Below are positions 1 to 8,879 of a DNA stretch of 64,000 nt, one piece after another (position 1 is the first letter of the stretch; every line of letters starts with the position of its first letter). A model generated the notes under the pieces. The model made no database searches. It saw nothing but the letters and a program-made list of their open reading frames with translations, and was not told the DNA's origin. Both the position numbers and the translations under genes were made by a program. Origin of the DNA: Campylobacter concisus (GTDB lineage: Bacteria > Campylobacterota > Campylobacteria > Campylobacterales > Campylobacteraceae); the NCBI RefSeq assembly GCF_001298465.1, contig NZ_CP012541.1, positions 62,001 to 126,000 on the forward strand, given 5' to 3'.

Positions 1-117
1 TATAACATATCTAATCTTCAAGGCTTTATTATCCATATCTACAACCAAGATGGTCAAAAAGCTAGTGAAGATTTTACTAAATGGCTAAACAAAAATGGTG
101 ACGGTAATGTTCAGTAG
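1..117 (+). CDS. C-terminal end of an unidentified protein (partial)
   Basis: Frame 1 is open from the window edge to a TAG at 115-117, followed directly by TAA. The visible 38 residues end in a hydrophilic tail with KWLNKNGDGNVQ. I do not recognise the family. It lies upstream of the mobilization genes and is probably part of the same island. The start is outside the window. Confidence 0.45.
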   Translation, partial: YNISNLQGFIIHIYNQDGQKASEDFTKWLNKNGDGNVQ

Positions 118-176
118 TAAGCAAATTTTTCTAATAGCAAGACACATACAATGTATGACACTTCGTTTTCATACCT

Positions 177-184
177 TGTATAAT
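177..184 (+). promoter_or_regulatory. Extended -10 promoter for the mob operon
   Basis: TG followed directly by TATAAT (179-184) fits the Campylobacter sigma70 extended -10 pattern, where a -35 box is usually poor. It lies about 85 bases before the mobC-like start and just upstream of the hairpin at 208-243, so the hairpin would be in the transcribed leader. Confidence 0.4.
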
Positions 185-207
185 CTTGCTCTGCCGAGGG
201 CTACAAT

Positions 208-243
208 GCGAGATATAAGAAGCTTTAAAACGCTTTATCTCGC
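208..243. other. Inverted repeat, candidate oriT of the mobilizable element
   Basis: GCGAGATA at 208-215 pairs exactly with TATCTCGC at 236-243. The stem extends by AAG (217-219) with CTT (233-235) if one base is bulged. No T-run follows on either strand, so it is not a terminator. It lies immediately upstream of a MobC-like gene and a relaxase gene, the usual place for an oriT. The sequence ATCTTGC at 183-189, close to the left arm, loosely resembles MOBP nic sites, but that match is weak. Confidence 0.4.
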
Positions 244-269
244 TATCACATTTTATGAAAGGATATCAT

Positions 270-632
270 ATGTCAAAAAATGTCAAGGATAAGGTGCTCT
301 CCGCAAGGATCACTTATCAACAATACGATAAGTTATCTAAAATAGCTCTAGAGTTAGATATGTCAAAATCAGAAATCATTTCCTATCTTATAGATAATGG
401 CACTGTAAATTCTGAATCCATAAAAAAGAAAGAGTTATATCCAACAATCATTACATATTTTGCTAGACCTTTTAATAACATCAATCAAATAGCAAAGAAA
501 CTAAATATAGCTTATAAGACTAGTGGCAATATAGATTTAAAAACGATACTGCAGACACAAGAAGAGTTGTACAAAGTTCAATCAGTGCTAACTGAAATTT
601 TAAGCCTAATAAAGAGTAGCTATGATAGTTAA
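270..632 (+). CDS. mobC: MobC-like relaxosome accessory protein
   Basis: This is a 120-residue basic protein. The first half (KVLSARITYQQYDKLSKIA then LDMSKSEIISYLI) looks like a ribbon-helix-helix DNA-binding fold. The second half (PTIITYFARPFNNINQIAKKLN) matches the conserved tail of MobC-type mobilization proteins. I chose the ATG at 270 because AAAGGA precedes it by about six bases; the upstream in-frame ATG at 255 lacks a good site. The gene overlaps the relaxase start by 11 bases, implying translational coupling. Its expected role is to bind oriT and help the relaxase nick it. Confidence 0.7.
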   Translation: MSKNVKDKVLSARITYQQYDKLSKIALELDMSKSEIISYLIDNGTVNSESIKKKELYPTIITYFARPFNNINQIAKKLNIAYKTSGNIDLKTILQTQEELYKVQSVLTEILSLIKSSYDS

Positions 633-3072
633 GATCTCAAAGGGAGAAAAAGGCATAGCTGATTATCTAAAAACTGGCAAGAAAAGAGATTCGAAGCTAA
701 CTAGAGATGAAAAAGATGATAGATTGCCACTGGCTGGAAATTTAGATCTTATCGAGATGTCTGAAAAGCACCAGAGCAAGAAAAAGAATAAGAAACATAA
801 CTACTATCATATATCCTTGTCATTTACTTCAGAGGAGTGGAGCAGACTATATGAAAGTGGCAATATAGATGAGCTTATAATGGATTTTTTGAGGCTAACT
901 TTCCCAAATCACGACATAGATGAGCTACTTTTTTATGCTGAAGCTCATCTGCCTATAATCAAAGAAGAGCCATATATTCCTCGCCCAGAAGGGGCACTAG
1001 AAAATAGAACATTAAACAAGAAACATAAAAATGGTGAACCACTAAAAAGAGAGCCTCATGTTCATCTAATAGTCTCTTTTGAAAATATGAAATTTACTCA
1101 TAGTGTAAAAACCGGTGGAGTTATATATACAAAAGGTGTAGCCAAGCAACAAATAAAAGCTGTTATGGCTAAATCAGCAGAGAAATTTAAAAGAGTAGTT
1201 AATGACATCTTATCTAACAAGTATGGATTAAATAATATAGAGCCTTTAAGTATGGATGAAGACCAACTAAAAAAACAATATGAAAGCTTTAAAAGTGCAG
1301 CACAAAAGGTTAAGAAAGGCAAAGAAAAAGATACACAGATGAAGATAGAAACAAATGTAGTGATCGAGCCAAAAGCTAATACAAAAGAGCAGGATATAAG
1401 TGTTGAAGAGCTGCTAGCTGATGCTAGAAATTCTACAGCTGATTATCTATTAAGAATGATAGAAGAAGATGAGAGTTTCAAAAAAGACTATTATGATAGA
1501 GCAAAGAGGCTTAACGCAATGGATATAAGAGAATTTTTGCCTATGATCAATGCAAAATTTAACATTACCGCAAAACCTAAAATAGTAAATGACAAATATA
1601 AAGTAAGTGTAGATGAGTTTAAGGGAACTTATAATCTAACTGATCTAATGTGTAAGATAGTCTATAATGGCAGAAAAGGAGCATTATTTCACGTGGTTAA
1701 TGAGCTAGAGCAAATGCTTATAGAGCTTCAATCCAATAAAAATGAGCCAAAGATAACATTAAGTGTAAGTAGTGACTTTGGCACGCCAAATAAAGACCCA
1801 AAAACTCAAGTGTTAAATAGCTGGGAAACGATACAAATAGAGCCATACAATCTAAAATCAATACTTAAAAACTATTCAGCTATATCAGTGGCAGGTTTTA
1901 AAGATAAAGGCAAAGAAGCTAGCAGTATTGACAGCATAACTCCTACGCTTATATATGATATAGATAGCTCTAAATTTACTGCAAATGATGCTCAAAATTT
2001 ACTAAAAAGTAAAGGAATAAAAGGCTTCATATACCCAACCACCTATCAAGCGCCAGACACAAAAGTAGAGAAATTTAAACTCATTATACCCACAACAGAT
2101 GCTCCAAGCTTAAATGAATATGATGAATACATAAAAGAGATAACAAGAGAGCTTGGGTTATATGACATAGTAAATAACTCCAGCTTGCATCCTAGTAAAT
2201 TTCACTACACTCCAGTGCCAGGATCTGAAGTTATAAGCATTGGTGGAAAAACTTTTGATAATACAAGAGCCATTGAAGATGCCAGCCTAAAAACAGACAT
2301 TAATAATATGGATATTAAAGCCATATATGAAGATTTACAAAATCTAAGAAAATATGAGCTTGGTCATGAGCCAAAAGATACCAACTCACATATTAAAAGA
2401 GCAAGCTATCAAGCTATATCATCAAAGATTCCAATAAAAGAGTTAATAGAATACTTTGACGAGAGCACTATGGTTAAAAAATATAAAGATCATCAAATAC
2501 TTTCTGGCAATAGCGGTAGATATCTATACCTACCAGAAGAAAACACAGCCTACTCTTTTAACCAAAATAGACACTATACTCCATATATCTACATTAGAGA
2601 TAAATTTGATGAAGCAGCTAGAAAGATAAAAACTGGGTTTTTAAATGATGACGTTATTAAAAAGATAGGGCTTAAACAAAATGAATATGAAGGCTTCGTA
2701 AAAGGCATCGATTACCATCTAGATATAAATAGATACTATTTAGCTTTTATAAATAGAACCGAAAACTTTAAAAAATATCTATCAGATATAGTTCGAATTA
2801 ACTACCAAGGCCTAATTTATAATATAAAAACCTATATGAAAGATTGGCAAGATATGCAAGGTTTTAATAAGCTAAAGGAGCGTTATAAAACAGATAAGAT
2901 ATCTCTAGCAAATGATCATATATCATTTGGCTCACTAAAAATAATAAAGCAAGAGCTATATAATCAAGGACTTGATAAGGACTTTGGGGTGGAGCAATCA
3001 ACACAACAATCAAATGAGATAGAGGGCAAAGAGCAAAATGTAAAGTCAGGATATGATGGTTTGAGAAGGTAG
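622..3072 (+). CDS. Relaxase / mobilization nuclease
   Basis: This 816-residue protein has an N-terminal relaxase-like region. A conserved His sits near residue 109 and a PHVHLIVSF motif gives the HxH metal ligands at 146 and 148, as in relaxases that bind a divalent metal and cleave oriT through a Tyr. YYHISLSF at about 61-68 is the usual preceding beta strand. Lys/Glu-rich linkers follow residue 200, and residues about 380-560 may form a second domain of unknown type. It overlaps mobC and ends just before a convergent ATPase gene. No coupling protein or mating-pair genes are in the window, so the element would be mobilizable rather than self-transmissible. The exact MOB family is uncertain. 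Confidence 0.75.
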   Translation: MIVKISKGEKGIADYLKTGKKRDSKLTRDEKDDRLPLAGNLDLIEMSEKHQSKKKNKKHNYYHISLSFTSEEWSRLYESGNIDELIMDFLRLTFPNHDIDELLFYAEAHLPIIKEEPYIPRPEGALENRTLNKKHKNGEPLKREPHVHLIVSFENMKFTHSVKTGGVIYTKGVAKQQIKAVMAKSAEKFKRVVNDILSNKYGLNNIEPLSMDEDQLKKQYESFKSAAQKVKKGKEKDTQMKIETNVVIEPKANTKEQDISVEELLADARNSTADYLLRMIEEDESFKKDYYDRAKRLNAMDIREFLPMINAKFNITAKPKIVNDKYKVSVDEFKGTYNLTDLMCKIVYNGRKGALFHVVNELEQMLIELQSNKNEPKITLSVSSDFGTPNKDPKTQVLNSWETIQIEPYNLKSILKNYSAISVAGFKDKGKEASSIDSITPTLIYDIDSSKFTANDAQNLLKSKGIKGFIYPTTYQAPDTKVEKFKLIIPTTDAPSLNEYDEYIKEITRELGLYDIVNNSSLHPSKFHYTPVPGSEVISIGGKTFDNTRAIEDASLKTDINNMDIKAIYEDLQNLRKYELGHEPKDTNSHIKRASYQAISSKIPIKELIEYFDESTMVKKYKDHQILSGNSGRYLYLPEENTAYSFNQNRHYTPYIYIRDKFDEAARKIKTGFLNDDVIKKIGLKQNEYEGFVKGIDYHLDINRYYLAFINRTENFKKYLSDIVRINYQGLIYNIKTYMKDWQDMQGFNKLKERYKTDKISLANDHISFGSLKIIKQELYNQGLDKDFGVEQSTQQSNEIEGKEQNVKSGYDGLRR

Positions 3073-3114
3073 ATTATCGTAAGCTGTTATAGAAGCCAAA
3101 TTATTAGCCATCTC

Positions 3115-4329
3115 TCACCCCATAAATCCAAACGGCAATGCAAACATATCATCATCTAGCTTCATAGCCGTATCTCCAGTATAAAAAACTATGCCCTTAT
3201 AAAATTTACTTTGTAAATTTTCTTTTAAGTGGTAGATATGCTTAAAGTCATCTTTGCTGATAGTTTTTGAGGATTTGACCTCTATGGCTATGAGCCTGCC
3301 TGATATCTCAAGGATAAAGTCTATCTCTTTTTGATCGCTCGTTCTATAGTAGTATATATTTGCTCTTTTTTTGCTACTTGTATTTGCCTTTAGTAGTTCA
3401 TCAAATACAAATGTCTCATATATAGCACCTTTATATGGAGAATTCGCAAGCTCTTGCGCTGAAGAAATTTGAAGAAGATGTGCCAGCACCCCTGTGTCGG
3501 TGGCAAAAATTTTAGGAGTTTTTATAAGTCTTTTTAGGGCGTTGTTAAAATAGGGCTGAAGCTTTTGGATCTGGTATGTATGCTCAAGTACGCTAAAGTA
3601 GCCATCAAATGTCTTATTATCAAGCCCGGACTCTAGACATAGCTCATTTTTGTTAAAGATGTTACCACTTCTTAGCATACATAGGCGGTACATAGTGATA
3701 AATTTATCCAAGTTTCTGATGTTTCCTATCTCTTTGGCGTCTGATTCTATATATGTTCTTATATATGAGCTAAACCAGAGATATTTTGATTTCTCGGAGT
3801 TTATCTTTGTGATCTCTGGATAACCACCATTTATAATCTTTTCAGATAAGCCCTCATTATCATACTTCTTTAGCGAAAGATGGCTTATATCGCCACTTAA
3901 AATATCTATCAAATTTTCATCGCTATGACTTAGCTCTTTTTGAGAAAGTGGATATAGCTCTACTATGCCTATCCTACCAGCCAAAGAGTCCGAGATATCT
4001 TTAAAGCCCTTTAAATTTGCAGAACCGGTTAATACAAACTGCCCATTTGTTCTATCTTTATCTATAAATTCTTTTATGGCTAGAAGCAATATTGGCACTC
4101 TTTGTATCTCATCTATCACGATAGGCTTATTACAGTGCTCTATAAAGCCTTTGGGATCGTTTCTTGCGGATTCATATATGTTTATGTCGTCAAGCGTTAT
4201 GTAGTTTGGTATATCTAAATTTAAAGCAAGGGTTGATTTGCCTACCTGCCTGGCTCCGCTTATCAAAAGCACTGGAAAGCTTTTCATATACTCTTTTATC
4301 TCATTGGCTATGGCTCGTTTGATATACAT
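3115..4329 (-). CDS. AAA+ ATPase with DUF4143 domain (first copy)
   Basis: This 404-residue protein has a Walker A motif GARQVGKST at residues 25-33 and a Walker B KPIVIDEIQRVP. The C-terminal half contains a PD-(D/E)XK-like pattern, KEIDFILEISGRLIAIEVKSS, typical of DUF4143 ATPases. These are common in mobile regions and their role is unclear; some may be toxin- or defence-like. It is convergent with the relaxase and monocistronic. A second, more divergent relative lies at 19,220-20,416. Confidence 0.85.
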   Translation of the reverse strand: MYIKRAIANEIKEYMKSFPVLLISGARQVGKSTLALNLDIPNYITLDDINIYESARNDPKGFIEHCNKPIVIDEIQRVPILLLAIKEFIDKDRTNGQFVLTGSANLKGFKDISDSLAGRIGIVELYPLSQKELSHSDENLIDILSGDISHLSLKKYDNEGLSEKIINGGYPEITKINSEKSKYLWFSSYIRTYIESDAKEIGNIRNLDKFITMYRLCMLRSGNIFNKNELCLESGLDNKTFDGYFSVLEHTYQIQKLQPYFNNALKRLIKTPKIFATDTGVLAHLLQISSAQELANSPYKGAIYETFVFDELLKANTSSKKRANIYYYRTSDQKEIDFILEISGRLIAIEVKSSKTISKDDFKHIYHLKENLQSKFYKGIVFYTGDTAMKLDDDMFALPFGFMG

Positions 4330-4631
4330 AGTATTTTATCCTTAAATATTTAGGAGTATAATACTATAATATATAAAATTTTACAAGGATGGTTTGGCTA
4401 AGATAATTGTATATTTAAATTTAATTCGTACTAAAACTAGTAAGATTAAATCAGCTACTGTAATTTTTTATTACACTGAGTATTTATTAGTAAAGCTTTA
4501 AGCAATATCACCTCAGATTTTCATATTGACAAATGGCAGTCAAATTTTTCCTCAAAAAGAGCAACGTAATAACCATTTTTGGCGTATTACACAGACTCTT
4601 TTATGCTGCGATCTAACTTCTCAATAAATTT
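4330..4631. other. Intergenic region without a recognisable gene
   Basis: About 300 bases lie between the ATPase start and the restriction-gene remnant. The right half of this gap has short broken frames on the minus strand (for example KNGYYVALFEEKF) that may be the decayed downstream end of the same restriction locus. The ATPase promoter should lie at the left edge, but I see no strong box. Confidence 0.4.
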
Positions 4632-5066
4632 TTACCTCATAACTTTATCCAATAGCGATTTATAGCTATCCACTACGTCATAAACTACGCTATCATTGCT
4701 TATAGCCTTAAAATGCTCCTTTGCGCAGTGAATTTTGGACTCTTCGACTTGGCGAAGCTGCATAGAGTTCATAGACCCTTTAGTCTCCGCAACAAAATAA
4801 ATGTGCTTGATATCACCCTCATAAAACGCGATCGCCCAGTCGGGATTGTATTTTTCACAGGCGTGCTTATATAAAAGCCACTTGGAAGCTTAACATAAAC
4901 GGCAACGTCCTTGCTTGTATCTAGTTCCATTGCAAAATTCTTCTCATTTGAAGAATCATACACGACATGATCGTAAAGATATTTTTTGTTTTAACCGCAT
5001 TTTTGTCAAGCTGACCTTTTATCGTAGGATCCGTAAAAACAGCAGTATCGTATTTTTCATCTAGCG
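4632..5066 (-). pseudogene. Remnant of type III restriction enzyme Res subunit (C-terminal part)
   Basis: Reading leftward, the pieces HITYNALDEKYDTAVFTDP, then YDSSNEKNFAMELDTS and YVKLPSGFYIS, then YNPDWAIAFYEGDIKHIYF and VAETKGS followed by KIHCAKEHFKAI, lie in changing frames. They match in order the C-terminal endonuclease part of type III Res proteins, whose hallmark is the AETKGS motif. At least two frameshifts are needed to join them. The helicase part (several hundred residues) and the Mod methyltransferase are absent. The remnant begins right at the end of the DUF4391 gene, so an internal deletion has fused the two. It cannot encode a working enzyme. Confidence 0.75.
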
Positions 5067-5068
5067 CA

Positions 5069-5626
5069 TTATAGGTAATATGCTGTATAATCGCCGTCGC
5101 TTTTCATCATTCTTAAGAGTAGCTGCTTTTCTTTGAGAATTTTAGACTCTAACGCTAAAATTTGCCTTTGTAAAAGCTCCTTTTGCTCCAACCTAGCTAC
5201 AGACTCTTTAAGGCTTTCGCCTAAAATCAAATTTTGTAATTTATCGCCAGCTATTTGACGAATAAAATTTTCATAGGCTGTGTCAAGATTTAAGCTTTCT
5301 AGCTTTAAATGCAAATCTTGCTTGTTCTGCCAGTCGGTATAGTAGTACGAATTTACTTTGAAAGCCATATTTCCAGATATAGCGGTCTCTTTGTAGCTAA
5401 TGCAAACTTTATATCTGTCTTGGTACTCTAAGATAAAAACTATATGATACGGCACCGCTCTATCTATATGGCGCAATAGCTCATCATCTAGGCTTGGGCT
5501 CTTTAAAGATACCTCAAACACTTCGATCTCTTTTACAAGATCACCACCTGCAAGGTTGGTAGTTGAGGACGCGATTTTATTGCTCCAAATAATTTTATCT
5601 ACTTGCTCTATAAATATTTTTTTCAA
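5069..5626 (-). CDS. DUF4391 protein of a type III restriction locus
   Basis: This 185-residue protein resembles DUF4391 proteins, which are usually encoded beside type III restriction or helicase genes and whose function is not known. The body has alternating strands (YHIVFILEYQDRYKVCISYK). The C-terminal third is a Leu/Glu/Lys coiled coil (about residues 140-175: LEQKELLQRQILALESKILK). The adjacent Res gene is broken, so this is probably an orphan. Its last residues may be altered by the deletion junction. Confidence 0.6.
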   Translation of the reverse strand: MKKIFIEQVDKIIWSNKIASSTTNLAGGDLVKEIEVFEVSLKSPSLDDELLRHIDRAVPYHIVFILEYQDRYKVCISYKETAISGNMAFKVNSYYYTDWQNKQDLHLKLESLNLDTAYENFIRQIAGDKLQNLILGESLKESVARLEQKELLQRQILALESKILKEKQLLLRMMKSDGDYTAYYL

Positions 5627-5936
5627 AGAAGGCGATATCTCTAAATTCTAAGTTCTATCTTACATGTTTTATAATCCATATTAGCAAGATTAATTTTAAC
5701 TTTTTTATCCACAGTGAACAATTCTCTTATTAATTATAAGGTAACTAATAAATCGTGTGGTTTCTAATATACTAAAATAGACTCAAAGGTCGTTATAGCA
5801 CTCAAAAAAGGATAAAGAATATAGAATAAGTTTTAGAAAATCTGATTAAAATTTTAAAGATCAATAAGATAAATTATCATAGAATAGTGAAATATCGTTT
5901 TGGATAAGTTCGAGATGATATTTAATAGGAAACAAT
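5627..5936. other. Intergenic region with a perfect DnaA-box sequence
   Basis: This gap of about 310 bases between divergent genes is AT-rich. It contains TTATCCACA at 5705-5713, identical to the E. coli DnaA-box consensus. I see only this one box and no iterons, so an origin is not established. No gene or RNA is recognisable here. Confidence 0.35.
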
Positions 5937-6533
5937 ATGAAATTTAAAGATTTTAAAGAAAAAAACAGTAGCAACTATGACTTTTTCACAGCTGATGAGA
6001 TGAGCTATAAAGAATTTGTACAATTAAGCTTTAAAGAGTTTTTAACTAGCGATAGCGGCTCAAAGTGGCAGCTTGACATAGATGATAAAAGGTTTAACTC
6101 GTTTCCAAATTTCACCCAAAAACATCAAATTTGCATATCGAATTTAGACTATGAAGATAATGTTTTTCAGTTTAGAATTTGCTCTGAAAACAACGTATCA
6201 AGCCTTGGCTACCGCATGTTTACGAGCTTTGATAGCATACATAAAGACTTTGTCACAGACGATATCAAGTACTCTGATGAAGTTATGATGGACCTAAAGC
6301 TTGGCGAGCTTAAAGAGTTTCCTTGCATATCAAAATGCGGCTGGTGGATCAAAGATATCTGGCGAGATATGTATCCTATCTTAGACGAGACTAACAGCGA
6401 GGAATTTGTAGCTGGCATTATAAAAAACGAATTTACCAAAAAGATGACCGAGATAAATGAGTGCCTAAAAAACGCTCAAGATGGCGGAAAGCTTGACGAA
6501 ATTATTGCTAAACTAAAAGATAAAATCAACTAA
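5937..6533 (+). CDS. Hypothetical protein
   Basis: This 198-residue, mostly acidic soluble protein starts at an ATG behind AATAGGAAACAAT. It has no signal peptide and no membrane segment. Visible features are an aromatic-rich middle (GWWIKDIWRDMYPIL, about residues 137-151) and an amphipathic C-terminal helix (EIIAKLKDKIN). I do not recognise the family. It converges with the putative replication gene, leaving only two bases between the two stops. Confidence 0.6.
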   Translation: MKFKDFKEKNSSNYDFFTADEMSYKEFVQLSFKEFLTSDSGSKWQLDIDDKRFNSFPNFTQKHQICISNLDYEDNVFQFRICSENNVSSLGYRMFTSFDSIHKDFVTDDIKYSDEVMMDLKLGELKEFPCISKCGWWIKDIWRDMYPILDETNSEEFVAGIIKNEFTKKMTEINECLKNAQDGGKLDEIIAKLKDKIN

Positions 6534-6535
6534 AT

Positions 6536-7684
6536 TTAGAAATTTCCACCCACAGCACAAGAGCTAGCTGGATATGAAGTAAGTCCGTAGTCAGCCGACT
6601 CTACGTTATAAAAGTCCAAATTTGCACTTCGTGAGATGATATATTCAAAGCCTTTTTGATTTAGCTCGATCAAAATTTCAAGCTCCGTATCTCTTTTGCA
6701 GACTATGCTTTCAAAAAAGTGAGAGAAGAAAGAAATTTTGGTATTTTCCTTTTGCATTGAGTGATTTAGCATGAGCTCCATGTTGCTAAAAATTTTAAAG
6801 ATAGTTTGATTTGTCTCAAATTTACCAAATCTAGCATAATAATTTTGCAAATTTGCGTCATTTAGTACGATGTTTTTGGTGCAGTTTTTAGTGATCTGCT
6901 CGTAAATAAGACCAAAAAGCTCAATAGAGGCATTTTGATTATCCATCACTCTATTTTCGTGATTTGTGACTACTACAAAGCCATCTTTTATCTCGTATTT
7001 TTCATTTTTATAATAAAAGCTAACATTTGCCACCTCTTGCTCAAAGCGCTTTTTATAAGCAAAAGAGAGATAGTTTAAAACGCCCATTTTATCGATAATA
7101 GCTGAGCTTCTTACGCCACCATCTAGCTCGTGCTGCATGAAGTATCTTATGAAGCTACCTTGCTCTATATCAAAGCTATTTAAATACTCGATCTTATCAA
7201 GATAGATGCAGCGGTAAAGCTTTACAAATTCTGGATTTAGCCTAACATTTATCTCATCTTGTAGCTCGCCATATTTGTCGGTTTGCTCTGCATCTATAAA
7301 TTCGATTATATTCATCTGCTTTTCGATCTTGTCTTTAACAAAGATTGAAATTTTCACGTCCTGCATCTCATAAAAGCACTTTATCGTATCGGTGGCACTT
7401 TTTGTGATATCTGTTTTAAATTTCTTAGCAAGCTCTGCTTTTTTAAGGGTAAGTGAAAAGTTGCCATTTTTTAGTTTATTTTGTGAGTACAAAAGATAGA
7501 GTAGCTGCTCATAGACCATGAGATGTGAGTAGGTTAAAAATGTATTATCCACCACGATGACGTAGTAGCAACGTGTTATAGAGTACCTTTTATTATTTTG
7601 CAAAAATTCATCATAAATTTTTAATTTGCTTGGGGATTTACATACCTTAAAAACATCATATGATTCCAAAAATATATTTTCCAT
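6536..7684 (-). CDS. Possible replication initiator-like protein (uncertain)
   Basis: This 382-residue protein has no signal peptide. The N-terminal part (LTYSHLMVYEQLLYLLYSQ, then a predicted helix-turn LKKAELAKKFKT) and a second helical block around SFIRYFMQHELDGGVRS and NYLSFAYKKRF suggest two winged-helix units, as in Rep_3/RepB-type initiators. NVRLNPEFVKLY resembles the linker strand in such proteins. The resemblance is structural rather than a firm match. The very AT-rich stretch upstream (7690-7960) and the DnaA box near 5705 are compatible with an element origin. It could equally be an unrelated regulator. Confidence 0.4.
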   Translation of the reverse strand: MENIFLESYDVFKVCKSPSKLKIYDEFLQNNKRYSITRCYYVIVVDNTFLTYSHLMVYEQLLYLLYSQNKLKNGNFSLTLKKAELAKKFKTDITKSATDTIKCFYEMQDVKISIFVKDKIEKQMNIIEFIDAEQTDKYGELQDEINVRLNPEFVKLYRCIYLDKIEYLNSFDIEQGSFIRYFMQHELDGGVRSSAIIDKMGVLNYLSFAYKKRFEQEVANVSFYYKNEKYEIKDGFVVVTNHENRVMDNQNASIELFGLIYEQITKNCTKNIVLNDANLQNYYARFGKFETNQTIFKIFSNMELMLNHSMQKENTKISFFSHFFESIVCKRDTELEILIELNQKGFEYIISRSANLDFYNVESADYGLTSYPASSCAVGGNF

Positions 7685-7981
7685 TACCGCCCCTTTTTAC
7701 CTTATGCAAAAATATTACATAACTATTCTTTAAGCTAATTTGAATTTACAAACTAATTAATAAAAATAATTCTATAAAAATTAATATTAATTTAATTAAA
7801 TATAGATTAATTATATAAAATATTTTTGTATAAATATATTTTTATTTACAAATTTTTATTTTATAAAGTAGAAATTAGCTATAAAAATATATTTTTTAAA
7901 CTAAATTTAATAAATATAGTTATATTATTTTTCTCAGATAAGCATGCTTAGATTTTAAAATTTACAAATTGGGAGCTCAAA
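7685..7981. other. Very AT-rich divergent promoter region
   Basis: About 300 bases, nearly all A and T between 7740 and 7920, separate the divergent Rep-like gene and the Dba-DsbI cassette. The region carries many ATATTTTT-type tracts and no gene. It must hold the promoters for both sides and could be a curved or easily melted region. A similar AT-rich tract precedes the second Dba gene (18,900-19,020). Confidence 0.5.
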
Positions 7982-8149
7982 ATGGAATTTCTAATTTTGA
8001 CGCTATTTCTGATCAGTGGTCTTATCTTATATATAAAGCCGCAGATGAAAAAAATAGCAACGTCCTGCTTGGCTTTGGGGTGCGTAATACTGGTTGCACT
8101 AGAGTTTTACGTAAATTTATGGGTAGTCTTGCCAATAGGCAACTTTTAG
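7982..8149 (+). CDS. dba: Dba-like small membrane protein, copy 1
   Basis: This short gene starts ATGGAATTTCTA and encodes 55 residues. One N-terminal membrane helix (FLILTLFLISGLILYI), a short basic loop (KPQMKKI) and a second helix end in VLPIGNF. Its twin at 18,706-18,873 has the same length, the same MEFL start and the same GNF end, which supports that both are real. In C. jejuni the small Dba protein is encoded directly upstream of DsbI and is needed with it for disulfide formation. The stop overlaps the Shine-Dalgarno sequence of dsbI. Confidence 0.75.
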   Translation: MEFLILTLFLISGLILYIKPQMKKIATSCLALGCVILVALEFYVNLWVVLPIGNF

Positions 8150-8158
8150 GAGGGCAAG

Positions 8159-8869
8159 ATGCAAACGAAACAAAATGAAATCCCAGCAAACGAACAAGGC
8201 TTTTTCAACCTTATGTCACTAGCCATCACCGCTCTTGTGGCACTTCCAGTTGGTATCGCCTGCTTGGTGCTTGGCTTTGGACTAGGTGATAACCCTTGCA
8301 TAATGTGCTGGGCCGAGAGGATCACGATGATAGCTATCAGCCTAATAGCACTTTTCATCATCAGGTACGGACTAAAGCCTGGCTATCTGGCAGCACTTTT
8401 ACTAATGGCTTGCTGGGGCATATTTAACGGCTTTATCCACTACAGCCTAGATGGAACATTTGGTGGCTATCTTGACATCAAACAAGGTTTTGGCCTTGAA
8501 ATTTTAGGTGCCCACACTCAGTTTTGGGTTATGGTTGTTGATTTTTGTGTGATCATATTTTTGGCTCTTATATTTTTGTTTAGCAAAAACTTAGGCCTTA
8601 TAATGCAAAAAAGCTCAAATGGCGAATACGGCGACTTTCTAAGCTGCTTGCCACTTGGCAAATTTGCAAATTTGGTCTTTATCGTGATCATACTTGCAAA
8701 CTGCGTTCAAGCCTTTATAGCTTCTGGTCCACCACCATATCTAGGATCTAGCACACCACCTAGAATGAGCATCGATCCTTCAAAATGGTTCTGGGAAAAA
8801 GACCACTGGGATAGCTCACTTGACTTTAGATTTGACTGGAACCCTGAGCTTCCAGACCTAGTAAAGTAA
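8159..8869 (+). CDS. dsbI: DsbI-type (DsbB family) thiol oxidoreductase, copy 1
   Basis: This 236-residue inner-membrane protein has about five membrane helices and a CIMC motif near residues 45-48 (NPCIMCWAER), which is the quinone-side redox pair of DsbB proteins. The second periplasmic loop (HYSLDGTFGGYLDIKQGFG) contains no cysteine pair, unlike E. coli DsbB. The C-terminal tail (MSIDPSKWFWEKDHW) is periplasmic. C. jejuni DsbI is a fusion of this membrane part to a beta-propeller; here the propeller is the separate next gene. A strong AGGAGG lies six bases before the start. Confidence 0.85.
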   Translation: MQTKQNEIPANEQGFFNLMSLAITALVALPVGIACLVLGFGLGDNPCIMCWAERITMIAISLIALFIIRYGLKPGYLAALLLMACWGIFNGFIHYSLDGTFGGYLDIKQGFGLEILGAHTQFWVMVVDFCVIIFLALIFLFSKNLGLIMQKSSNGEYGDFLSCLPLGKFANLVFIVIILANCVQAFIASGPPPYLGSSTPPRMSIDPSKWFWEKDHWDSSLDFRFDWNPELPDLVK

Positions 8870-8879
8870 GGAGTAAAAG

